Part shown: positions 1 to 4,822 of the stretch, one piece after another | Numbering within the stretch: the stretch's first letter is position 1 | Layout of the letters: every line of letters starts with the position of its first letter | Assembly: GCA_020355945.1 (NCBI GenBank) | Contig: CP070627.1 | Span: forward strand, 1,946,263-1,952,201 | From: Candidatus Aminicenantota bacterium | Lineage (GTDB): Bacteria; Acidobacteriota; Aminicenantia; UBA2199 | DNA length: 5,939 bases | Reading direction: 5' to 3' | Translations under genes and position numbers: made by a program | Notes under the pieces: generated by a model | What the model saw: only the letters and a program-made list of their open reading frames with translations | Database searches by the model: none | Told to the model about the DNA's origin: nothing

Positions 1-1
1 C

Positions 2-685
2 CGGTTCAGGCCAACGGATGACGATGGGTTTGGAGTGGGTTATGATGCCCTCAAAGTGGCAAAAGCCTGCCAACTGCTGCTGGCTTGTTCCCAACAATTA
101 AAAGATATCGCCTCTTACCGGTTCGATGTCACCCATATCACCCGGGAGATGCTCAACAACCTGGCGAATCGATTCAACTTCAATATTACCCTGGCTTATC
201 AAAATAAAGATATAAAAGCACTGGCGGAAAACAGCGAGATTTTTTTACAATTGATCCGGGACATAGACGAACTCCTGGGCACCAATGAACATTTCCTATT
301 GGGAAAATGGATTGCCGATGCCAGGAAATGGGGCGGCAATAAAAAAGAAAAGGATTTCTACGAATGGAATGCCCGGTCTATTGTGACCATGTGGGAACCC
401 GCCAAAAAGAGTCAACTCCGGGATTATGCTTCAAAGCAGTGGAACGGGTTATTAAAGGGTTTTTATTTACCACGGTGGAAAATGTTCCTGGACCGGCTGG
501 CAGAATCTTTAAGGGAAGATAAACACCTGGATAGACGAAAATTTTTCAGGGACCTGAAAGAGTTTGAATTGCAGTGGATTAACGACAATCAAACCCTTTA
601 TCCCTCAGAGCCGGTGGGAGATACGCTAGAGGTAGCCCACCGCTTATTTAAAAAATATATACCCTATTACCGTAATAAAATTTAG
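2..685 (+). CDS. Alpha-N-acetylglucosaminidase (GH89), C-terminal part, 5' truncated by window edge
   Basis: The enzyme removes terminal alpha-linked N-acetylglucosamine, as human NAGLU does from heparan sulfate; bacterial homologues act on host or environmental glycans. The frame is open from base 2, and the GTG at 35 is an internal valine, so 227 C-terminal residues are present without a start. Matches recalled from the family run in order: the FLLGKWIADARKWG block, DFYEWNARSIVTMW, then DYASKQWNGLLKGFYLPRW, and near the end YPSEPVGDT followed by a hydrophobic tail, where human NAGLU has YPSQPRGDT. The gene therefore ends at its natural C terminus. This is the all-helical C-terminal domain; the catalytic glutamates lie in the missing upstream part. 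Export cannot be judged without the N terminus. It converges with the PIN toxin gene, 11 bases away, with no hairpin terminator in between. Family assignment is strong; the natural substrate is inference. Confidence 0.93.
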   Translation, partial: RFRPTDDDGFGVGYDALKVAKACQLLLACSQQLKDIASYRFDVTHITREMLNNLANRFNFNITLAYQNKDIKALAENSEIFLQLIRDIDELLGTNEHFLLGKWIADARKWGGNKKEKDFYEWNARSIVTMWEPAKKSQLRDYASKQWNGLLKGFYLPRWKMFLDRLAESLREDKHLDRRKFFRDLKEFELQWINDNQTLYPSEPVGDTLEVAHRLFKKYIPYYRNKI

Positions 686-696
686 GAATCCTCATT

Positions 697-1155
697 TTAC
701 CTGGCTTCATCACCCGCTTGCTCCTGTTTTTTAAAAAATTCGACCAGGTCTTTTGTCCGTACAAAAATATTGCTATTCTTATCTTTCAAGCCATTTATCA
801 GCTTTTTGTCACCACTCCACAATCGAGCATCCAGGGTAATTGCAGCAGCAACAAATATAACATCCTTCGGATCTATCTCTTTCACATCCTGAAAAGCCTG
901 GTTTAGTATTTCCCCGGGGATATCTTCGTCATTCATAACAGTACAATATTTCAAAATCAGGTACAAACTCTCGATTACTTCATCTTCACTGAGTTTTGAT
1001 ACTCTTATAATCTTTTCTTTATGCTTGAAAATTTCAATAATAAGGAATTTGGGTATAAAAACTTCAAACTTATCACTCATAATGATATCGAGCGCATTTG
1101 ATCCCTTTTTCAAGAGAGCGGAAAAAATAATATTCGTATCGACTACCAGTCTCAT
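697..1155 (-). CDS. PIN-domain ribonuclease toxin of a type II toxin-antitoxin pair
   Basis: This is a probable metal-dependent endoribonuclease of 152 residues, the usual size for a single PIN domain (VapC-like in the broad sense). The N terminus MRLVVDTNIIFSALL is the classic PIN start. The four expected acidic residues are visible: D6 in VVDTN, E41 in IIEIFK, D98 in DPKDVIF and D116 in WSGDKKL. The set is complete, so the active site looks intact. The style (DPKDVIFVAAA, LWSGDKKL) is that of the group often annotated 'putative toxin-antitoxin system toxin component, PIN family'. Its ATG directly follows the TAA of the upstream antitoxin gene, and an AAGGA lies 4 bases before it (1160-1164), inside the antitoxin's last codons, so translation is probably coupled. 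The RNA target cannot be read from sequence. Confidence 0.88.
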   Translation of the reverse strand: MRLVVDTNIIFSALLKKGSNALDIIMSDKFEVFIPKFLIIEIFKHKEKIIRVSKLSEDEVIESLYLILKYCTVMNDEDIPGEILNQAFQDVKEIDPKDVIFVAAAITLDARLWSGDKKLINGLKDKNSNIFVRTKDLVEFFKKQEQAGDEAR

Positions 1156-1374
1156 TTAATCCTTGACAAAATTGCTTTTATTCTTCTCCCACCAATCTTC
1201 CATGATTTCCTCTGAAAGATTTTTAATGTCTGCATCCGCTGCCGCAGATTTTTCGGCATTGGCTTTTATTTTCAAATAGTCCATGAATTTCCTGATGTGT
1301 TGATTTGTGTATCGTTCTTTTAGTGGAATTCTTATTTGATAATACATGTCGGTCTTTGATACTTCTACCTGCAT
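1156..1374 (-). CDS. Putative antitoxin partner of the PIN toxin
   Basis: A 72-residue charged protein precedes the PIN toxin in the same operon; stop and start codons abut (TAAATG). By position and size it is the antitoxin, expected to bind and block the toxin and to repress the operon. The sequence gives a short N-terminal strand-like part (VEVSKTDMYYQIRIPL), a helix around residues 22-36 (TNQHIRKFMDYLKIK), an alanine-rich linker, and an acidic C-terminal helix with a WWEKNK motif that could thread onto the toxin. I do not recognise a standard ribbon-helix-helix, AbrB or Phd DNA-binding domain with confidence. The start is well supported: AGGAGG at 1380-1385 sits 5 bases before the ATG. The antitoxin role is inferred from context, not from a recognised domain. 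Confidence 0.75.
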   Translation of the reverse strand: MQVEVSKTDMYYQIRIPLKERYTNQHIRKFMDYLKIKANAEKSAAADADIKNLSEEIMEDWWEKNKSNFVKD

Positions 1375-1412
1375 GCCAGCCTCCTATTCCGTAATTTATT
1401 CATCATACCCTA

Positions 1413-1441
1413 CATATAACATATTTCTATGATTTTTTCAA
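1413..1441 (-). promoter_or_regulatory. Sigma70-type promoter of the toxin-antitoxin operon
   Basis: Reading the minus strand, TTGAAA (1441-1436) and TATATG (1418-1413) are separated by exactly 17 bases. Each hexamer matches four or five of the six consensus positions. The predicted start site near 1406 gives a 5' leader of about 30 bases ending in the AGGAGG of the antitoxin gene. A direct repeat ACATAT / ACATAT (plus strand, around 1412-1425) overlaps the -10 and could be an autoregulatory site; this is speculation. Confidence 0.45.
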
Positions 1442-1483
1442 CCAGGATTTCTATAAGATTTTTTTTCCATATGCCTTCGGCGA

Positions 1484-1535
1484 CCAGATGCTTCACGGGG
1501 TGCTTTTTGAAAAAACTGCCCCGTGACGCATCTGG
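1484..1535. repeat. 52-base near-perfect hairpin / REP-like inverted repeat
   Basis: The 17-base arms at 1484-1500 and 1519-1535 are complementary except for one T/C mismatch (1492/1527). Two G-T wobble pairs (1501/1518 and 1502/1517) and four T-A pairs (1504-1507 with 1512-1515) extend the fold almost to the loop tip. Outside it, GATTTTTTTTCC (1457-1468) and GGAAAAAATC (1569-1578) form a weaker second inverted repeat, giving a nested structure of about 120 bases. There is no T-tract directly after either arm, so it does not look like a standard terminator. It lies between divergent transcription units and holds no convincing gene. Possible identities are a REP/MITE-like dispersed element or a structured RNA; copy number in the genome would decide. 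Confidence 0.8.
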
Positions 1536-1579
1536 ACCCCCCGTAAAAACTTTTTACTAAAAGGGATAGGAAAAAATCA

Positions 1580-1611
1580 CATGCAATCATGCAATCATGC
1601 AGCCATGCAGT
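1580..1611. repeat. 8-bp tandem repeat, four copies (CATGCARY)
   Basis: Four adjacent octamers: CATGCAAT, CATGCAAT, CATGCAGC, CATGCAGT. The first two are identical and the last two vary only in the final two or three bases. It starts two bases after the outer arm of the neighbouring nested inverted repeat. No coding frame here is credible. Confidence 0.9.
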
Positions 1612-1631
1612 TATCCCATCAGCACTCATCT

Positions 1632-1666
1632 CATCACTCCATCACTCCATCACCCCATCACCCCAC
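1632..1666. repeat. 8-bp tandem repeat, four copies (CATCACYC)
   Basis: Four adjacent octamers: CATCACTC, CATCACTC, CATCACCC, CATCACCC, then a partial CAC. It has the same period, copy number and starting CAT as the array 20 bases upstream, but a different unit. The array ends just before a TATAAT (1667-1672) that has no good -35 partner, and 20 bases before the -35 of the next gene's promoter. The unit length and lack of spacers exclude a CRISPR array. Confidence 0.9.
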
Positions 1667-1685
1667 TATAATCTGCCGGTGCCTA

Positions 1686-1714
1686 TTGAATTCTCCTCCA
1701 ATTTCCTTTACAAT
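1686..1714 (+). promoter_or_regulatory. Promoter giving a probable leaderless mRNA for the Cys-motif gene
   Basis: TTGAAT (1686-1691) and TACAAT (1709-1714) are spaced by exactly 17 bases. Transcription should start about seven bases after the -10, at roughly 1720-1722, which is the ATG of the following gene. The 20 bases before that ATG hold no purine-rich Shine-Dalgarno site, which fits a leaderless transcript. A second TATAAT at 1667-1672 is a possible alternative -10 but lacks a -35. Confidence 0.5.
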
Positions 1715-1720
1715 GTTTCC

Positions 1721-2440
1721 ATGACAGATGAAGAACGAAAACCAGGACCTTACAATTACTGCGATTATCGCTGTGACAAATGTGAATTTAAAGATGAATG
1801 CACGGTCTATGCCAAAGAATTGGAAGCTGAAAGTGAAGGCAAAGAAACTTTTGAAGTCCTGAAAGAAAGCCTGGCAGAAGCTCATGAAATGCTCAATCAA
1901 ATGATGGAAGAACAAAATATCGATATTTATGAGGCAGATGTAGAAGATGAGATGAAAGCACTCAAGGCGATCCGTCAAAAAGTTGAAAAAAAACCAGTGA
2001 TTCAACTGGCCCATGAATACTTGACCAAAGCAGATGATTTTCTTAACGATTACAAGGAGAAATATTTAACCCCATTGTCCCTGTCCGAGGCTTTTTCCGA
2101 CCTGGATTGGTACAAAACCATCATCCCGGTAAAGATGCAGCGCACATTGACTTCGTTTCTCCAATTTGCCCTGCTGGATAAAAAATACCCGGAATTTTCC
2201 CTGGAAGATGCTTATCATACTTCGGAAGTGGTTTATAAAGCACTGCGGAAATCTTTATCGGCTGTCCGGGAATTAAAAGAAGCCCTTATTGATTACACCG
2301 ACATCTTCACGGAACTGGAAAATCTTTTGATTGAAATCACCAATGAATTCAGGCATGAATTTCCGTTTATGATCTTAATGTCATTGATACAATTTATTGA
2401 AAGTACCGGCGATAATTTTCAGCCGCCGGTGGAAAAATAG
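1721..2440 (+). CDS. Hypothetical protein with N-terminal four-cysteine (CX3CX2CX5C) motif
   Basis: The product of 239 residues is not a family I can name. Near the N terminus, C14, C18, C21 and C27 (in NYCDYRCDKCEFKDEC) form a compact cluster that could bind zinc or an Fe-S centre. I recall similar NYCD-x2-CE-x-C clusters at the start of uncharacterised proteins in other phyla. Residues about 30-110 are strongly acidic and predicted helical, possibly coiled; the rest is helical with no membrane segment or signal peptide, so the protein is probably cytoplasmic. I chose the ATG at 1721: the frame extends to an ATG at 1589, but that extension translates the tandem repeats into low-complexity Ser/His/Pro sequence, and the promoter places the mRNA start at 1721. 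It ends 29 bases before the methyltransferase gene and may be co-transcribed with it. Confidence 0.82.
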   Translation: MTDEERKPGPYNYCDYRCDKCEFKDECTVYAKELEAESEGKETFEVLKESLAEAHEMLNQMMEEQNIDIYEADVEDEMKALKAIRQKVEKKPVIQLAHEYLTKADDFLNDYKEKYLTPLSLSEAFSDLDWYKTIIPVKMQRTLTSFLQFALLDKKYPEFSLEDAYHTSEVVYKALRKSLSAVRELKEALIDYTDIFTELENLLIEITNEFRHEFPFMILMSLIQFIESTGDNFQPPVEK

Positions 2441-2469
2441 TAAATAGTAAGGAGTTAAAATAAGGTAAA

Positions 2470-3072
2470 ATGAAAATGAAAAGAAAAAATTTAATGCAAG
2501 TCATTTTTTTTAGTGGATTGATACTGCCGGTATTAATCCTGGGAGCTGAAAATCGTGATACCTGGCAGCAGCCTGACAAAGTATTGGAGGTCATTGGAGT
2601 TAAGCCGGGTATGGTGATTGGTGAACCCGGTGCAGGAAGGGGGTATTTTACCTTTAAACTGGCCCGTAAGGTAGGCCCCAGGGGTAAAATTTATGCCAAT
2701 GATATTGTAGAGAAAGACCTCAACACCATAAAAAAACGGGCCAAAAGAGAGGGTTTTACCAACATTGTTACCATTAAAGGCGAGATTGAGGACCCGCTGT
2801 TTCCTGTAGATGAATTGGACATGGTGTTTATGTCGTATGTGCTGCATGACATGTCGCGGCCCAAGGCGTTTTTAATAAACTTGAAACCCTATCTTAAGCC
2901 TGAAGCACCTCTGGTGGTTCTTGAACAAGCCCCGGAGAAAACCGGTAAAACCGGGCATTTCTGGAAAAAGGAAAAAATATTAAAAACAGTTCGAGCAGCG
3001 GGTTACAGACTGGAACGTATTGAAACCTTTCTGCCAAAGGACAATATTTATATATTTTACCTGGAACAATGA
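2470..3072 (+). CDS. Exported or membrane-anchored class I SAM-dependent methyltransferase
   Basis: The 200-residue protein starts with a basic n-region (KMKRK) and a hydrophobic stretch at residues 8-25 ending in LGA-E, a plausible signal peptidase I site after A26, or an uncleaved anchor. The rest is a Rossmann-type methyltransferase: the lead-in RDTWQQPDKVLEVIGVKPG, motif I VIGEPGAGRGYF (residues 49-60), an acidic D78 after KIYAN for the SAM ribose, and VFMSYVLHD as the motif IV region. The family usually has D-x-G-x-G-x-G in motif I; here E52-P-G-A-G-R-G. The substrate is unknown. SAM is cytoplasmic, so an exported SAM enzyme is odd, although similar proteins with signal peptides exist. 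The start is slightly uncertain: ATG at 2470 or 2476; AAGGAG at 2449-2454 is too distant (15 bases) and AAGG at 2462-2465 better serves 2476. It is probably co-transcribed with the gene upstream. Confidence 0.88.
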   Translation: MKMKRKNLMQVIFFSGLILPVLILGAENRDTWQQPDKVLEVIGVKPGMVIGEPGAGRGYFTFKLARKVGPRGKIYANDIVEKDLNTIKKRAKREGFTNIVTIKGEIEDPLFPVDELDMVFMSYVLHDMSRPKAFLINLKPYLKPEAPLVVLEQAPEKTGKTGHFWKKEKILKTVRAAGYRLERIETFLPKDNIYIFYLEQ

Positions 3073-3130
3073 AACTTGTGTTCAAATTTTTGCTCTATGC
3101 GGTTTTTTGATTTCCCTCTATGCTCCTATG

Positions 3131-3218
3131 AAAAAAGCCCACGGATTACACAGATTTACACAAATTGTAAAAAAAAGAAAATCTGAGTAATCTGTGTAAT
3201 CTGTGGACCTGTTTTTTT
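3131..3218. terminator. Bidirectional terminator built from an inverted 9-bp-periodic repeat
   Basis: Arms at 3139-3156 and 3189-3206 pair over 18 bases with a single G-T wobble, and weaker pairing continues inward after a bulged T. On the plus strand the stem is followed by ACCTG and seven T (3212-3218); on the minus strand it is followed by GGGC-type bases and six T (complement of 3131-3136). It sits between two convergent units, the methyltransferase (ends 3072) and the dehydrogenase (ends 3220), so it probably stops transcription from both sides. The right arm is made of ATCTGTGTA-type units in tandem (about three). A smaller hairpin, TTTACA/TGTAAA at 3155-3171, lies inside. From memory, GATTACACAGATT-like repeats recur in many bacterial genomes. 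Confidence 0.75.
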
Positions 3219-3219
3219 A

Positions 3220-4383
3220 TTATACCTGGTAATCGGGTCTGAAATACTGCCTCAAACCATAGTTGGCAATGATCTCCTGCTGGACCTGGGAAGTGCCTTC
3301 AATGATTTCCAGTATTTTGGCTTCCCTGAATAAGCGTTCCACCGGGAATCTATTGTAACAACCATTGCCGCCGTGGATTTGTACGGCATCAGTGGTGATT
3401 TCCATGGCGATTTTTGAAGTATAGTATTTGGCAATCGTGGTTTCCATTACCGCGTTGGCATCTCCTTTTTTTCTTAATTCACCGGCCCTGAGACACAGCG
3501 CTCTTCCCGCATGGACTTTGGTCACCGCATCGCCAATGATACCCTGTACCAATTGGAAATTGTAGAGTTTCTTCCCGAATTGTTTGCGTTTTCGAGAGTA
3601 AGAGACCATGGCTTCCAGGGCTTCCTGGCACAGACCCAACCCTCCCCAGGCAATACTGTACCGCCCACAGTCCAGGGCAGTGTTGACAATGTAAGTAAAC
3701 CCACTTCCTTCTTTAGCCAGTAAATTTTCAGGAGGTACTTCCACATTTTCCAGTTCGATCAGTGCAATGTGTGCAGCTCGCCCAGCCAGCAGTCCTTTGA
3801 TAGGAGTGGTTTTTACCCCCTCCATGTCACGCTCCAGGAGAAAGGCACTGACACCTTTTTCACCGGTGGTGATGATTAAAAAGAAATCAGCAATATCCCC
3901 AAGGGTAATCCACTTTTTGGTGCCATTAATGATATATTTGCTGCCTTGTTTTTTACAAGAAGTTTGAACGCTTTTGGCATCCGTGCCCACGTTGGGTTCG
4001 GTGAGTCCGAAACAGCCGATTTTCTCACCACTGGACATTTTAGGCAGCCATTTCTTTTTCTGTTCATCAGTGCCCCAGCGCAGCAGGGTTTCCCCCACCA
4101 GGGAAGTATGAACCGTTAGTATCGCCCGGGTAGAAGCACAAGCTTTACCAATCTCTTCAGTAAAAAGACCGTAATACACAGGGTCCAGGCCCAGCCCCCC
4201 GTACTCTTTGGGAAAGCAAGGGGCCAGGAAGCCTTTTCCAGCCATTTTATCGATCAGTTCCCGGGGAATGGCTTCATTTTCTTCAAATTGTGCGGCAAAA
4301 GGACGTATTTCCTTATCGGCAAACGCCTTTGCCTCCTCTACGATTTCCCGCTGCTTGGGATCGGATGATAGAATATAAGTCAT
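3220..4383 (-). CDS. FkbI-like acyl-CoA (acyl-ACP) dehydrogenase
   Basis: A 387-residue FAD flavoprotein of full family length. Visible landmarks: the helical N-terminal domain (about 1-120), CFGLTEPNVGTDA (124-136) and KKWITLG (156-162) contacting FAD and substrate, RKRKQFGKKL (264-273), QIHGGNGC (335-342) and IIEGTSQVQ (361-369), with E362 at the usual catalytic-base position. The combination of DCGRYSIAWG, IHGxNGC and EIIEGTSQ resembles the FkbI/ZmaE-type enzymes of methoxymalonyl- and hydroxymalonyl-ACP pathways, which act on carrier-protein-bound substrates, more than beta-oxidation enzymes. In that role it would take the oxidised glyceryl-ACP to hydroxymalonyl-ACP in the cytoplasm. It is the last gene of the operon: AAGGAG (4391-4396) overlaps the carrier-protein stop codon and lies 7 bases before this ATG. 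A catabolic short-chain acyl-CoA dehydrogenase is the alternative, but the neighbours argue against it. Confidence 0.9.
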   Translation of the reverse strand: MTYILSSDPKQREIVEEAKAFADKEIRPFAAQFEENEAIPRELIDKMAGKGFLAPCFPKEYGGLGLDPVYYGLFTEEIGKACASTRAILTVHTSLVGETLLRWGTDEQKKKWLPKMSSGEKIGCFGLTEPNVGTDAKSVQTSCKKQGSKYIINGTKKWITLGDIADFFLIITTGEKGVSAFLLERDMEGVKTTPIKGLLAGRAAHIALIELENVEVPPENLLAKEGSGFTYIVNTALDCGRYSIAWGGLGLCQEALEAMVSYSRKRKQFGKKLYNFQLVQGIIGDAVTKVHAGRALCLRAGELRKKGDANAVMETTIAKYYTSKIAMEITTDAVQIHGGNGCYNRFPVERLFREAKILEIIEGTSQVQQEIIANYGLRQYFRPDYQV

Positions 4384-4394
4384 TTCTAAACTCC

Positions 4395-4652
4395 TTAGTT
4401 CTGCTGCCCGGCTTTTTTGTTCTCGATATACCCCACAATACGCTCCACAGAATTAAAGTTACTAATTTCCAGGTCTTCGTTGTCTACTTCAATGGCAAAC
4501 TCTTGTTCAATATAACTGACCAGTTTCATGGCAAATAACGAATTGACAAATCCCATTTCAAAGATATTGTCACTATCGGTAAAATCGGCCTCATCTTCAA
4601 AGACCACCAGGTTAGCTTCTATAAACTGCCTGATTTTTTCTTTTAATTCCAT
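4395..4652 (-). CDS. FkbJ-like discrete acyl carrier protein
   Basis: An 85-residue acidic, helical protein of typical free-standing carrier length. The phosphopantetheine attachment site is S38 in EMGFVNSLFAMKLV; the more common context is G-x-DSL, while VNSLFA is, from memory, typical of the small carriers partnered with FkbH proteins (FkbJ, ZmaD). It should carry the glyceryl unit delivered by the FkbH-like protein and present it to the dehydrogenase. It needs a phosphopantetheinyl transferase, which is not in the window. AAGGAG at 4662-4667 lies 9 bases before the ATG. It sits 11 bases before the dehydrogenase start and 170 bases after the FkbH stop, a gap that holds a possible internal promoter. 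The carrier identity is firm; the FkbJ sub-type rests on motif and neighbours. Confidence 0.92.
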   Translation of the reverse strand: MELKEKIRQFIEANLVVFEDEADFTDSDNIFEMGFVNSLFAMKLVSYIEQEFAIEVDNEDLEISNFNSVERIVGYIENKKAGQQN

Positions 4653-4705
4653 TTATCTTTTCTCCTTTTATTTTTTTCACTTATCTTTTAATGACCCTGG
4701 ACATT

Positions 4706-4721
4706 TTATCACATATGATAA
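4706..4721. promoter_or_regulatory. Operator-like palindrome TTATCA-N4-TGATAA
   Basis: A 6-base-arm inverted repeat with a 4-base centre lies in the gap between fkbH-like and carrier-protein genes, about 35-50 bases downstream of the start site predicted from the internal promoter. It has the shape of a dimeric regulator site. With arms this short in AT-rich DNA, chance is a real alternative. Confidence 0.25.
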
Positions 4722-4762
4722 CCATTTACAATTTTCATTACCGCTTTACAAACCAACTGGCC

Positions 4763-4791
4763 ATTATACCACTATCTGTTTTAGATTGCAC
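4763..4791 (-). promoter_or_regulatory. Possible internal promoter (extended -10) for carrier protein and dehydrogenase
   Basis: On the minus strand TGGTATAAT (4771-4763) is a perfect TATAAT with the extended TGn motif. The hexamer 17 bases upstream, GTGCAA (4791-4786), is a weak -35, as is usual with an extended -10. The start site would be near 4757, giving a leader of about 100 bases before the carrier gene. It lies in the 170-base gap after the FkbH stop, which has no gene and no clear terminator. It could let carrier and dehydrogenase be made in excess of the FkbH protein. Confidence 0.4.
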
Positions 4792-4822
4792 CTTTTATTC
4801 GTCGAAGACCAGGATAATAGTG

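Noticed and set aside
683..700. AGGAATCCT palindrome as a terminator between the convergent genes
   Set aside because: The arms are only 4 bases and no T-tract follows; it cannot form a useful stem.
1438..1629. 63-codon minus-strand reading frame
   Set aside because: It runs through the hairpin and tandem repeat, has no ribosome site and no protein-like composition.
1580..1666. CRISPR array
   Set aside because: Units are 8 bases, directly adjacent and without spacers; no cas genes are seen.
1589..1720. 44-codon N-terminal extension of the Cys-motif gene
   Set aside because: It translates the tandem repeats into Ser/His/Pro-rich low-complexity sequence, has no ribosome site, and lies upstream of the best promoter.
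1658..2014. 118-codon minus-strand reading frame
   Set aside because: It is the antisense shadow of the Cys-motif gene: Phe/Ile-rich because it complements Lys/Glu codons.
2470..3072. Methyltransferase as the FkbG-type O-methyltransferase of the FkbH pathway
   Set aside because: It is on the opposite strand beyond a bidirectional terminator, carries an export signal and lacks resemblance to FkbG-type enzymes.
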